Shown: positions 15,798-23,765 of the stretch, one piece after another
Layout: the number at the start of each line of letters is the position of its first letter
Numbering within the stretch: the stretch's first letter is position 1
Assembly: GCF_037948395.1 (NCBI RefSeq)
Contig: NZ_CP149940.1
Location: 1,922,001 to 1,986,000 of the forward strand
DNA: 64,000 nt
Reading direction: 5' to 3'
Source of the DNA: Serratia nevei
GTDB lineage: Bacteria > Pseudomonadota > Gammaproteobacteria > Enterobacterales > Enterobacteriaceae
Translations under genes and position numbers: made by a program
The notes under the pieces: generated by a model
What the model saw: only the letters and a program-made list of their open reading frames with translations
What the model was told of the DNA's origin: nothing
Databases searched by the model: none

Positions 15798-16442
15798 ATG
15801 GGGAGTGATTCTAAGGGTAGGCATAACAGGGTTGCTGGCAACGATTTCCATGAAGAGCGTATAACGGCAGAAAATTATATAGCTAGGGACTTTGTCAACA
15901 TAACTGCCCCTGTTGTAGAAAAAGACACTCGGCCATTGGTTCCCGCTCAGCGTAAACAGCTCCACCAATTGATTCTCGCTGTAGCGGAAGCAGGGAATGA
16001 AGAAGGTTACGAGGTATGGCATCGAGTCCATGCAGAAATAGGCGTCAGAAGTGTAGAAGAAATGACTGTTAGTCAATATCAACCTGCTTATAGTTACCTT
16101 CAGGCACAATTGGATTTATGCCGAGAGAAATCCCAAAAGAATGAACTGATATCTGCATTGCTAAAAATCAGTGCCAACACAGATCGCTACAATGACCTTC
16201 TGCAGTATTGCCGAAAAAGTTTTGGTTCAAGCCACCTAAAAAACCTTCAGCGCATCGAACTTCAGCAAGCATTGTTGTGGCTGGATCAGGAACGCGGTAT
16301 GAGCAACGAGGTTACCAAAAAAGTACCCGTGTTTGTGCAGTGGGGGCGTTTGGCTTGGGATAACCCTGGTTTCACGGCATTTTTATTTCTCTTAGGCTTT
16401 TCCGTCCCTGTGATTATCGACTTTATCATTCTTGGAATTTAG
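15798..16442 (+). CDS. Accessory phage protein with C-terminal membrane anchor
   Basis: A 214-aa protein with three parts. Residues 9-33 carry NRVAGNDFHEERITAENYIA, echoing the repressor C-terminus. Residues about 48-105 (VPAQRKQLHQLILAVAEAGN onward) form a compact helical domain reminiscent of ORF6C-like modules in phage antirepressor-type proteins. Residues 193-214 form one transmembrane segment with the bulk in the cytosol. It follows the repressor by 15 bp with an AGGAGGG site, so it is co-transcribed in the lysogen. Possible roles are superinfection exclusion or repressor modulation; neither is shown by sequence. Confidence 0.7.
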   Translation: MGSDSKGRHNRVAGNDFHEERITAENYIARDFVNITAPVVEKDTRPLVPAQRKQLHQLILAVAEAGNEEGYEVWHRVHAEIGVRSVEEMTVSQYQPAYSYLQAQLDLCREKSQKNELISALLKISANTDRYNDLLQYCRKSFGSSHLKNLQRIELQQALLWLDQERGMSNEVTKKVPVFVQWGRLAWDNPGFTAFLFLLGFSVPVIIDFIILGI

Positions 16443-16574
16443 CTCATTGATTAAATGTGGATATTACAATTTTGCCGAGAACAACTTCATATTTCACTGA
16501 CTCCCAAAATTGTATAAGACGTAGAACCACTGCACATGAAAAATTTAGTTTCATTATTATTTATTGGTGAATAA

Positions 16575-17219
16575 ATGAAAAAATTATTAGCAAAAATTAT
16601 ACCTTTGGTAATCCTCTCTTATGCTTCACACGTTTATGCACAAGACACACAGAACCCGACGGCTTCAGAATGCAGATCACTAAAAGATAACATCCAGCGC
16701 TTGCAATGCTATGACTTGATGTCTAAAAACGATGCATCCAAAGAAAAAGAACCCGAAGGCCTACAGTCAGGACTTCCGGATGGAGATGTTGGGGGATGGA
16801 AGATTGAGAAGATGCAGTCCCAAATCGATGATTCGTGGAATGTTTTTGTAAGTCTTGCATCAACCAATACGATCAGAACGCCGTATGGCGAATATTTAAA
16901 CCCGTCTCTTTATGCTGTTTGTAGAGAAGCTAAAACAGAGCTTTTCGTAAGTTGGGGAGTATTCTTAGGCACAGACCAAGCAAGGATGATTCAGCGGATT
17001 GATGCGGATAAGGCCACTCAAAAAATGTATACAATTTCGACAGATAATAAATCTGTATTTTACCGCGGAAATGCAATTCCCACGATTAAGAAGCTAATGA
17101 ATAGCAAGAAACTCTATCTCCAAATTGTACCGTATAGTGAAAATGCCATTGATGCCACTTTCGATCTTTCTGGCTTGTCAGAGGCTATAAAACCCCTCAG
17201 ACATGCGTGCAAATGGTGA
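16575..17219 (+). CDS. Secreted VasI/TagO-family protein, lysogenic-conversion candidate
   Basis: The 214-aa product has a Sec signal peptide (MKKLLAKIIPLVILSYASHV, cleavage after YA at about residue 22). The mature part follows the VasI/TagO pattern known from type VI secretion accessory proteins: early LQCYD, a DSWNVFVSL strand, VCREAKTELFVSWGVFLG, STDNKSVFY and the closing SGLSEAIKPLRHACKW. It lies alone between the phage repressor unit and int, in AT-rich DNA with its own likely promoter (TATAAG near 16514) and GGTGA site. Such genes also occur in prophages without a T6SS cluster. Expected in the periplasm; substrate unknown. Confidence 0.75.
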   Translation: MKKLLAKIIPLVILSYASHVYAQDTQNPTASECRSLKDNIQRLQCYDLMSKNDASKEKEPEGLQSGLPDGDVGGWKIEKMQSQIDDSWNVFVSLASTNTIRTPYGEYLNPSLYAVCREAKTELFVSWGVFLGTDQARMIQRIDADKATQKMYTISTDNKSVFYRGNAIPTIKKLMNSKKLYLQIVPYSENAIDATFDLSGLSEAIKPLRHACKW

Positions 17220-17229
17220 CAAAACACAT

Positions 17230-18246
17230 ATGACAGTACGTAAACTGCCTTCGGGTAAATGGCTTTGTGAGTGTTACCCCTACGGTGCTTCTGGCAAGAG
17301 AATTCGGGTAACACGAGCGACGAAAGGTGAGGCGCTCTCGTATGAGCGCCGCATCATGAGTGATGCTCATGGCTCAAACATTGAGGCCAACACTCAAAAG
17401 CTATCTGATCTCGTCTCACGTTGGTACGAAATGCACGGCAAATCTCTCACTTCTGGAGAAGAGAGAAAGGCTAAGCTGGAGGCCATCTGTGAGCGTCTTG
17501 GTGATCCACTGGTCGACACATTCGATAAAAACATGTTTGCCATCTACCGCGAGCGTCGGTTGCGCGGTGATTGGAATCCGAAAGGGAAAAAACAGCTGAA
17601 AGAGGCCACAGTTAATCGGGAATATTCATACCTGCATGCTGTATTCTCTGAATTGAAACGTCTCGGAGAGTGGCAGGGGGATAACCCACTTGATGGCATT
17701 CGTCAATTCCGCGAAGGCGATCAGGAGCTGGCATTTTTATATGACGATGAGATTCAACGCCTACTTGATGCTTGTGACGAGTCTGCAAATAAAGATCTTG
17801 GTGCTGTGGTTCGCGTTTGCCTAGCGACTGGCGCGCGCTGGAGTGAGGCTCAAGATTTAAAGCAATCTCAGGTAATGCCCGGGCGCCTTACCTTTACCCA
17901 GACAAAAAGCAAGAAGAATAGAACCATTCCAATATCTGCCAAAGTGCAGGCATTACTACCCAGAAAGAGAGGCAATCTTTTCACCCCATGCTATGAGGCT
18001 TTCGGTTCCGCTCTGAAGCGTGCAGGCATTGAGCTTCCAGCAGGGCAGCGCACTCACGTTTTAAGACACACGTTCGCAAGTCATTTTATGATGCGCGGGG
18101 GTAATATTCTGGTGCTGCAGCAGATACTGGGACATAGCTCGATCACAATGACGATGAGATACGCGCATTTTGCGCCTGAGCACCTGGAGGCCGCGATTTC
18201 TCTCAATCCATTTGACAGCCTAGGAGCTGAGCGTTTGGAGGCTTAA
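17230..18246 (+). CDS. int: P2-type tyrosine integrase
   Basis: A 338-aa integrase (P2 Int 337 aa) from ATG 17230. The N-terminal arm-binding domain opens VRKLPSGKWLCECYPYG; the core-binding domain spans about 55-150. Catalytic residues: R203 (GARWSEA), a Lys near 226-229, H276 and R279 (HVLRHTFAS), H302 (LGHSS) and nucleophile Y311 (RYAHF). It lies next to the att site in tRNA-Leu. The frame could start at 17203, overlapping the upstream gene, but the ATG after GGTGAC is preferred. Confidence 0.95.
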   Translation: MTVRKLPSGKWLCECYPYGASGKRIRVTRATKGEALSYERRIMSDAHGSNIEANTQKLSDLVSRWYEMHGKSLTSGEERKAKLEAICERLGDPLVDTFDKNMFAIYRERRLRGDWNPKGKKQLKEATVNREYSYLHAVFSELKRLGEWQGDNPLDGIRQFREGDQELAFLYDDEIQRLLDACDESANKDLGAVVRVCLATGARWSEAQDLKQSQVMPGRLTFTQTKSKKNRTIPISAKVQALLPRKRGNLFTPCYEAFGSALKRAGIELPAGQRTHVLRHTFASHFMMRGGNILVLQQILGHSSITMTMRYAHFAPEHLEAAISLNPFDSLGAERLEA

Positions 18247-18312
18247 AACAGTGGCGATAAAAATCGCATACGCACAACAAAGCTCAACTATGCCTAATCA
18301 TCCTTATCTTTT

Positions 18313-18334
18313 AAATCATAAGGTTATGATTTTT
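18313..18334 (+). terminator. Hairpin downstream of int
   Basis: AAATCATAA, GG, TTATGATTT followed by TT: a 9-bp AT-rich stem 66 bp past the int stop and before the att core. Likely the int transcript end; it may also be part of the attP arm. Confidence 0.5.
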
Positions 18335-18350
18335 AAAAGCCTTGGATAGT

Positions 18351-18405
18351 TTTTAAAATCCCTCGGCTTATGGCTGTGCGGGTTCAAGTCCCGCCCCGGG
18401 TACCA
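18351..18405 (+). other. Right prophage attachment site: displaced 3' part of tRNA-Leu(UAA)
   Basis: The segment matches the 3' part of enterobacterial leuZ from the anticodon loop to the CCA end: TTTAAAATCCCTCGGC, then a variable arm, the T-arm GCGGGTTCAAGTCCCGC and the acceptor end ending in CCA at 18405. The 5' half of the tRNA is absent, and the sequence on the left is phage-like. The phage therefore integrated into the tRNA gene, supplying its own 3' part; an intact tRNA-Leu should flank the far (left) prophage end. The exact crossover core cannot be delimited without the other end. Confidence 0.9.
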
Positions 18406-18453
18406 GGGAACGAAAATACCGAATAATCAAAGCAATAAGTAGTAATGTCGTAG

Positions 18454-18475
18454 ACCGCCGAGAGGCGGTTTTTTT
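18454..18475 (+). terminator. Host tRNA-Leu transcript terminator
   Basis: ACCGCC, loop GAGA, GGCGGT then a T-run. It would be the normal terminator of the tRNA transcript, now separated from its promoter by the prophage. Confidence 0.85.
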
Positions 18476-18585
18476 GTGCCTGAAATTCGTATTGCACCCG
18501 CACTTTTTCCTTTCTTATCATGCTCATACCCTTTGATTGTCAGCCTGCCTGCACGGAGGAGCCCCGCAGGGCTCCGAAATACAAC

Positions 18586-19926
18586 TCATAAGAAACCGAA
18601 CGCCGCGGCGAGGATCCAGCCGAAGACGCAGGAGACGCTGACGCCGATCAGGCCGGGAAGAATAAAGCTGTGGTTGATCACGAAGCGGCCGATGCGGGTG
18701 GTGCCGGAGCGGTCGAACTGGATCGCCGCCAGATCGCTGGGGTAGGTCGGCAGAATATAATAACCGTAACAGGCCGGCGCCGAAGCGACGATATAGGCCG
18801 GGTTGACGCCGATCGCCAGCGCCACCGGCACCAGTGCCGCCAGCGCGGCGGCCTGCGAGTTGACGAATTTCGACACCAGCAGCAGGATCAGCGCATAGGC
18901 CCAGGGATATTCTTTCACCAGCACGCCCAGCGTGGCTTCGATCTGCGCCAGGTGCGCGCCGAACATGGTTTCCGCCATCCAGGCGACGCCATACACCGCC
19001 ACGATGGCGATCATGCCGGAGCGGAACACTTCGTTTTTAGAGATAGACGCCGGGTTGGTGCGGGTAATGATGACGATCAACGCCCCGGCCATCAGCATGC
19101 ACATCTGGATCACCAGGACCATGGAGAGCGGCTTGCCGCCGAAGCTGGGCCGCAGATCGGAAAACGCCCCCAGCACCGCCACCAGTGCGATGGTGGCGAG
19201 GAAAATCCACATGGCGATCCAGTTGCTGCGCGGCAGCACCCGGTCCAGCAAGGTGGCGGCATCGCCATAGACGTAGCGATGGTTTTCCGGCACCGAGATG
19301 AATTTTTGGAACTCCGGGTCTTTGTCCAGGTCTTTGCCGCGGAACCAGCTGAAGATGCCGATCGCCAGAATGCCGCACAGGGTCGAAGGGATGGTGATAG
19401 ACAGCAGGTCGAGGAATTCCAGATGGCGACCATTGAAGGTGTAACTGCTGAGCATCGCCACCAGTGAGACCACCGCCACCGAAACCGGGCTGGCGATAAT
19501 GCCCATCTGCGCGCCGATCGAGCTGGCCGCCATCGGCCGCTCCGGGCGGATGTTATTTTTGATCGCCACGTCATAAATGATCGGCAAGATGGTGTACACC
19601 ACGTGCCCGGTGCCGCACAGAATAGTGAGAATGCAGGTCACGAACGGCGCGATGATCGAGACATAGCGTGGGTTACGTCGCAGCATCCGTTCGGCGATCT
19701 GCAGCATGACGTCCAACCCGCCCGAAGCCTGCAGGGTGGCGGAGGCCGCCACCACCGCGATGATCACCAGCATCACGTCTACCGGCGGTTTGCCGGGCTG
19801 CAGGTGAAAGCCGAACACCAGGATCATCAACCCGATCCCACCCAGTAACCCCAGCGCAATGCCGCCCTTACGCGCCCCATACAGCAGGCATGCCAATATC
19901 ACCGCTAATTGCAGAAAGAAATCCAT
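18586..19926 (-). CDS. dcuB: Anaerobic C4-dicarboxylate transporter DcuB
   Basis: The 446-aa product has the same length as E. coli DcuB and very high similarity throughout, e.g. [35 protein letters not shown] and the C-terminal [17 protein letters not shown]. It is an inner-membrane protein with 10 or more hydrophobic segments that exchanges fumarate for succinate during fumarate respiration. In E. coli it is induced by FNR and DcuSR under anaerobiosis; a CRP-like site lies upstream at 20044. No fumarase gene follows here, unlike the E. coli dcuB-fumB pair. Confidence 0.93.
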   Translation of the reverse strand: MDFFLQLAVILACLLYGARKGGIALGLLGGIGLMILVFGFHLQPGKPPVDVMLVIIAVVAASATLQASGGLDVMLQIAERMLRRNPRYVSIIAPFVTCILTILCGTGHVVYTILPIIYDVAIKNNIRPERPMAASSIGAQMGIIASPVSVAVVSLVAMLSSYTFNGRHLEFLDLLSITIPSTLCGILAIGIFSWFRGKDLDKDPEFQKFISVPENHRYVYGDAATLLDRVLPRSNWIAMWIFLATIALVAVLGAFSDLRPSFGGKPLSMVLVIQMCMLMAGALIVIITRTNPASISKNEVFRSGMIAIVAVYGVAWMAETMFGAHLAQIEATLGVLVKEYPWAYALILLLVSKFVNSQAAALAALVPVALAIGVNPAYIVASAPACYGYYILPTYPSDLAAIQFDRSGTTRIGRFVINHSFILPGLIGVSVSCVFGWILAAAFGFL

Positions 19927-20043
19927 GATAAATACGCCTTAATAATGTTGAACTTAACTGCGCTCAGTTTCCGGCCGTGTTGGCTGCAGAAAGTTGTTTT
20001 AAATCTAAAGGCAATAATAAATTTGTGGTTATTAACCCTAAAG

Positions 20044-20059
20044 AGTGATGCTGGTCACA
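20044..20059. promoter_or_regulatory. CRP-like site between dcuB and the thioesterase gene
   Basis: AGTGA-TGCTGG-TCACA matches the CRP consensus TGTGA-N6-TCACA at 9 of 10 positions. It is about 118 bp upstream of the dcuB start and 100 bp upstream of the divergent gene, so it could serve either. The rest of 19927-20158 holds the divergent promoters. Confidence 0.6.
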
Positions 20060-20106
20060 CTCAAAGGAGTCAGGGCGGAGGTGGCATCCGCACGAAAAAG
20101 CAAGCT

Positions 20107-20123
20107 AACAGGTCAGACCTCTA
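20107..20123. promoter_or_regulatory. GntR/FadR-like operator overlapping the thioesterase promoter
   Basis: AACAGGTCAGACCTCTA contains the perfect dyad AGGTC-A-GACCT and fits the FadR operator pattern (as in fadL, AGCTGGTCCGACCTATA from memory) at most positions. A probable -10 box (TACTAT) begins at its end, so a bound protein would block the promoter of the downstream acyl-CoA thioesterase-like gene. Confidence 0.5.
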
Positions 20124-20158
20124 CTATATGAGAGGTTTACTGACCCGAGGAGAAACCC

Positions 20159-20611
20159 ATGGACCCGACAAAAATGACCGGACTGGCGCTGTTACAGGCT
20201 GCGATGGCCGGTAAAATCCCACCGGCTTCGATCGCTGAAACCGTGCCCATGAAACCGGTGGCGGTTGAAGAGGGGTATATCCGCATCGTGGCGCGGGCTG
20301 ACGGGCGCCACCTGAATCCGCTGGGGGGCGTTCATGGCGGCTTTGCCGCCACGGTCTTGGACTCGGTGACCGGTTGCGCGGTGCACAGTACGCTGGGCGC
20401 GGGGATTGGGTATGGCACCGTCGATCTGCAGGTTAAAATGTTGCGCCCTGTGCCGAAGGAAACTGACCTGATCGCCGAAGGGCGTCTGGTCTATGCGGCC
20501 AAAAACGTGGCCTTCGCGGAAGGCACGCTCAAAACGGCGCAAGGGAAGCTGCTGGCTTCGGCAACCGCCACTTGTTTTATCATTCGCCCTAGCGAACAAG
20601 CACCGCAATAA
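20159..20611 (+). CDS. PaaI-family hotdog thioesterase
   Basis: The 150-aa product has a single hotdog domain: LNPLGGVHGGFAATVLDSVT (residues about 53-72) with the HGG motif and the downstream catalytic Asp of the PaaI group, then GTVDLQVKMLRPV and the final beta strands. Such enzymes hydrolyse acyl- or phenylacetyl-type CoA thioesters in the cytosol. Start at ATG 20159 after GAGGAGAAACCC. The upstream FadR-like operator suggests control by fatty acyl-CoA, hence an acyl-CoA substrate, but this is inference. Monocistronic as far as seen. Confidence 0.85.
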   Translation: MDPTKMTGLALLQAAMAGKIPPASIAETVPMKPVAVEEGYIRIVARADGRHLNPLGGVHGGFAATVLDSVTGCAVHSTLGAGIGYGTVDLQVKMLRPVPKETDLIAEGRLVYAAKNVAFAEGTLKTAQGKLLASATATCFIIRPSEQAPQ

Positions 20612-20752
20612 CCTGCCTTTTATCGGGCTTCGGGCTATCAACCCGGGGCCTGATGCATTTCTCTTCGGTTGCATACAGCGCTGCGCTACGGCGGCAGGCG
20701 CGATACGCCATTGTGGTCTAGTATTCTGGGGTAAAAATTTATCGGAGTGATT

Positions 20753-21040
20753 ATGCAACCGTATCCGTATAAAGAGGTTGAGTTTGATCATGAGCTTTGT
20801 TTGGCGATTGGCAAAGCCGTGTTGGACGTGGTGGCGCAGGGGGATGAAACCAGCGCTCCAGGGGTGATGAACGCGATTGAGCGGTCGGTGGAACAGGGGC
20901 TGAATGACGACGAAATCGCCGCTGCCGACGATGCCCTGGATTTGATGGCGCGTCTCATCCACGGCTGCCGGTTTGTTAATCTACCGGGTGAAGAGGAGGC
21001 TTCCCGTGCATTGGTTGAATTTCAAGCGCTACAAGAGTGA
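20753..21040 (+). CDS. Conserved small acidic protein, unknown function
   Basis: Start at ATG 20753 (MQPYPYKEVEFDHELCLAIG) after GGAGTGATT; an in-frame ATG two codons earlier is less well placed. The 95-aa product is acidic and helical, rich in D/E (LNDDEIAAADDALDLMARLI), with no membrane segment. Its 3' end overlaps the next gene by 35 bp, so the two are coupled. Family not recognised. Confidence 0.75.
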   Translation: MQPYPYKEVEFDHELCLAIGKAVLDVVAQGDETSAPGVMNAIERSVEQGLNDDEIAAADDALDLMARLIHGCRFVNLPGEEEASRALVEFQALQE

Positions 21041-21557
21041 CGTTGCCAGACAGGCCGTGCCGCCGCATTTGAATGCGGCTGAATTTGCACGGCATTACGC
21101 CGATAAGCCGCAAACCGATACGGAAGAGTATCTTTCGTTGAGCGGGGAGATGTGCTGGGATGCGGTGGTGCTTTGTGCCCACCGTTCAGGCGCGCTCAGC
21201 AAGGCGAAATACAAGCAGCTGTGGCAGACGGTGTTCGATAAGCAATACAAACATTTCGTTAGCCCGGACGATACCGAGATCCGCACGATGGCCGATATGC
21301 TGCGCGCGCCGCAGGGATGTTTTATCGGCATATTCTCCCTGCGTGACGCGGCGGCGCCCCGTTTGCTGCATGCCATGATCGGTACTGGTGCGGGATTTGC
21401 CGCAGGCAATAAAAATCTTTGCATCGGCGTGGGGGGCGCGGTCGGCTGGGAAAATCTCAATCTGGCGCGCGATCTGCGCTGGCAGCCTGAAGGCGGCTTT
21501 TTACGCCAGGGCGACAACGAAGTGCTGCGCATATTTTATCGGCCTTTCCCCGCCTGA
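21006..21557 (+). CDS. Unknown conserved protein, 183 aa, coupled to preceding gene
   Basis: GTG 21006 is preferred as start because GAGGAGG stands just upstream; the frame could begin at 20973. The product (HWLNFKRYKSDVARQAV) has a polar helical N-terminal third, then a Gly-rich half (MIGTGAGFAAGNKNLCIGVG) and ends FYRPFPA. It is soluble by appearance. Overlap with the previous gene suggests a two-protein functional unit. Terminated by the hairpin at 21581. Family not recognised. Confidence 0.7.
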   Translation: MHWLNFKRYKSDVARQAVPPHLNAAEFARHYADKPQTDTEEYLSLSGEMCWDAVVLCAHRSGALSKAKYKQLWQTVFDKQYKHFVSPDDTEIRTMADMLRAPQGCFIGIFSLRDAAAPRLLHAMIGTGAGFAAGNKNLCIGVGGAVGWENLNLARDLRWQPEGGFLRQGDNEVLRIFYRPFPA

Positions 21558-21580
21558 GCCGGTCTGCAAGCTTGTAGAGT

Positions 21581-21606
21581 AAAAAACCGCCGCCTGGCGG
21601 TTTTTT
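21581..21606. terminator. Bidirectional terminator
   Basis: AAAAAACCGCC, loop GCCT, GGCGGTTTTTT: symmetric A/T tails serve the plus-strand pair and the convergent minus-strand gene 21624-21893. Confidence 0.9.
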
Positions 21607-21623
21607 ATTGGCGCGTGTCGCCC

Positions 21624-21893
21624 TTATTTGAACCCGCCGTTGCGAATGAATTCGAGACCGGCGGTGGTGATCCGCGTTTGATGCGGGTCGATATCATAGT
21701 TGTTCTCGTCGATGTCGCTCATCACATAGGCCTGTATCAGGCCCTTGGTTTTGAGATAGGCGAAGGGATCGGCGAACGCATGCGGGCTGGTGGCGTCTTG
21801 TTTCCACAGTTCGTAGGTTTTTTCATCCAGCGTGCCGGGGTGATTGGCGGCCAGCCGGGTCAGGATCTGATTGTAGAACGCATAATCGGTCAT
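21624..21893 (-). CDS. Unknown conserved protein, 89 aa
   Basis: MTDYAFYNQILTRLAANHPG opens a soluble 89-aa protein that looks like a small winged-helix fold: helix (YNQILTRLAANHPGTLDEKT), second helix (AFADPFAYLKTKGLI) and a C-terminal ITTAGLEFIRNGG strand/helix reminiscent of MarR/PadR-type tails. The start follows GGGGAC. DNA binding is a guess; family not recognised. Confidence 0.65.
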   Translation of the reverse strand: MTDYAFYNQILTRLAANHPGTLDEKTYELWKQDATSPHAFADPFAYLKTKGLIQAYVMSDIDENNYDIDPHQTRITTAGLEFIRNGGFK

Positions 21894-21983
21894 GATACAG
21901 TCCCCTTTATCGCGAGCGATAATCGCGGAAAATGGCGGTAAGGTCTTTCAATCATAGCCGATGTTTTCCACCGCCTGTGCGGG

Positions 21984-22121
21984 TTAGCCGCGTTGGCTTT
22001 CAATCCAGTGGAACAGGCGTGAAATGGTGAAGGTGATATCGCCGATGTTGAAGAGTGCGCCGAGCCACAGGGTGAGCATAACAAGGATACCGATGATGAC
22101 GGGAAGGTCCATTTTGCTCAT
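21984..22121 (-). CDS. 45-aa small membrane protein
   Basis: MSKMDLPVIIGILVMLTLWL continues through one hydrophobic segment (about residues 6-27) to a polar amphipathic tail ending WIESQRG. An in-frame ATG at 22136 would add five residues (MKHAI). Neither start has a strong binding site. Its composition is typical of enterobacterial mini membrane proteins; function unknown. Confidence 0.6.
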   Translation of the reverse strand: MSKMDLPVIIGILVMLTLWLGALFNIGDITFTISRLFHWIESQRG

Positions 22122-22220
22122 GATCGCGTGCTTCATCAATTAAGAGTGTGCTGTAAAGCCTACCATCAAACCCGATTGTCATAAAATGCGCTGCGTATTA
22201 TTTCGGTTGAATTTAAAGCA

Positions 22221-22247
22221 AAAAAGCCACCCAATCGGGTGGCTTTT
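22221..22247 (-). terminator. proP terminator
   Basis: GCCACCC, loop AATC, GGGTGGC with A-tract before and T-tract after; on the minus strand it follows the proP stop by about 16 bp. Confidence 0.9.
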
Positions 22248-22262
22248 GTCTTTCAGCGCCGA

Positions 22263-23765
22263 TCAGTCCAGCTTGGGATGCTGGTCGATCAGGATCTGCT
22301 TTTTCTTTTCCAATTCGGCGATCTGCGCGTTGATGTCCTCGACTTTCTGTTCGATGTTGTCGTAGGTCTCCTGCAGCAGCTCTTTCGCCTCTGAACGGTC
22401 AGACGCAGCCGGCGTCGCGCCGCGCAGCGGTTTGTTGGCGGTTTCTTTCATGTACAGACCGGTGATAAGACCGATCACCGCCACGACCATCAGATAGTAG
22501 GCCGGCATGTACAGGTTGCCGGTCGCTTCGACCAGCCAGGCGGCGGCGGTCGGCGTCGCACCGGCGATCAGCACCGAAATGTTGAACGAAATCGCCAGCG
22601 CGCTGTAGCGGATGTGCGTCGGGAACATCGCCGGCAGAATTGAGGCCATCACCCCGGTGAAGGAGTTGAGCAGCACCGCCAGCACCAGCAGACCGACGAA
22701 GATCAGGCCAATCACGTTGCTGTTGATCAGAATGAAGCACGGGATCGCCAGCGCCAACAGGCCGATGCTGCCGCCGATAATGAACGGCTTACGGCCGATG
22801 CGGTCACTGGTCAGGCCGATTACCGGCTGTACGAACAGCATGCCGATCATGATGGCGATGATGATCAGAACGCCGTGATCTTCCGAGTAGTGCAGGTTAT
22901 GCGACAGGTAGCTCGGCATGTAGGTCAGCAGCATGTAATAGGTCACGTTGGTGGAAATCACGATGCCGACGCACACCAGCAGACTTTTCCAGTGTTTGGC
23001 CGCGATCTCTTTGAACGAGGTTTTTGGCGGATTTTCGATGGCGTTGCGATCCTCTTTCTCCATCTTGTCCACGTGCTGCTGGAACGCCGGGGTTTCTTCC
23101 AGCGCATGGCGCAGATAGAGGCCGATCAAGCCCAACGGCGCGGCGATGAAGAACGGGATACGCCAGCCCCAGTCGAGGAAGTTGGCTTCGCCGACGATGC
23201 TGGAGATCAGCACCACCACGCCTGCGCCCATCACAAAGCCGGCGATGGAGCCGAAGTCCAGCCAGCTGCCCATAAAGCCGCGTTTGCGGTCCGGCGAGTA
23301 TTCGGCGACGAAAATTGCCGCACCGGAATATTCACCGCCGACGGAGAAGCCCTGCGCCAGCTTGGCCAGCAGCAGCAGGATCGGTGCCCAGATACCGATC
23401 GACGCATAGGACGGGATCAGGCCGATACAGAAGGTGCTGACCGCCATGATGATAATGGTGACCGAGAGCACCTTTTGGCGACCGAACTTGTCACCCATGG
23501 CGCCAAAGAACAGACCGCCGAGCGGACGTACCAGGAAGGGCACGGAGAAGGTTGCCAGCGCGGCGATCATTTGTACGCCGGGCGAGGCGCCGGGGAAGAA
23601 TACCTGGCCAAGTGCGTAGGCGACAAAGCCGTATACGCCGAAGTCGAACCACTCCATCGCGTTGCCCAGGGCCGCCGCGGTGATCGCTTTCTTGAGTTTG
23701 CTGTCATCGATGATGGTGATGTCGCTGATGTGCATCGGTTTATGTCGTTTTTTTCTTAACTTCAT
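22263..23765 (-). CDS. proP: Osmosensory proline/glycine betaine:H+ symporter ProP
   Basis: A 500-aa MFS protein, same size and near-identical motifs as E. coli ProP: LGNAMEWFDFGVYGFVAYAL in TM1, the GDKFGRQK loop, and SDRIGRKP between domains. It imports proline, betaine and other osmolytes and is activated directly by high osmolality. The C-terminal tail (about 450-500) carries heptads (YDNIEQKVEDINAQIAELEK), the antiparallel coiled coil that tunes osmotic threshold in E. coli. The N-terminus reads MKLRKKRHKPMHISDITIID. Regulation: CRP-like site at 23891. Confidence 0.96.
   Translation of the reverse strand: MKLRKKRHKPMHISDITIIDDSKLKKAITAAALGNAMEWFDFGVYGFVAYALGQVFFPGASPGVQMIAALATFSVPFLVRPLGGLFFGAMGDKFGRQKVLSVTIIIMAVSTFCIGLIPSYASIGIWAPILLLLAKLAQGFSVGGEYSGAAIFVAEYSPDRKRGFMGSWLDFGSIAGFVMGAGVVVLISSIVGEANFLDWGWRIPFFIAAPLGLIGLYLRHALEETPAFQQHVDKMEKEDRNAIENPPKTSFKEIAAKHWKSLLVCVGIVISTNVTYYMLLTYMPSYLSHNLHYSEDHGVLIIIAIMIGMLFVQPVIGLTSDRIGRKPFIIGGSIGLLALAIPCFILINSNVIGLIFVGLLVLAVLLNSFTGVMASILPAMFPTHIRYSALAISFNISVLIAGATPTAAAWLVEATGNLYMPAYYLMVVAVIGLITGLYMKETANKPLRGATPAASDRSEAKELLQETYDNIEQKVEDINAQIAELEKKKQILIDQHPKLD

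Larger units (their letters stand above)
1..18405. mobile_element. P2-family prophage, partial (cos-proximal and early half, right end)
   Basis: Gene content and order match the P2 group: M, N and O leftward, P and Q rightward, cos, gene A, small early genes, Cox-like protein, repressor, integrase. The right boundary is the displaced 3' end of a tRNA-Leu gene at 18351-18405, just after int. The left part (L, X, lysis, tail genes, ogr and the other att site) lies outside the window. The segment between repressor and int and the cos-proximal accessory segment look more AT-rich than the structural genes, as usual for accessory phage genes. Structural, replication and integration genes seen here are all open, so the element may be intact; inducibility cannot be judged. 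Confidence 0.95.

Noticed and set aside
18351..18405. Complete tRNA-Leu gene
   Set aside because: Only the 3' part from the anticodon loop on is present; no acceptor 5' strand, D-arm or anticodon 5' stem precedes it.
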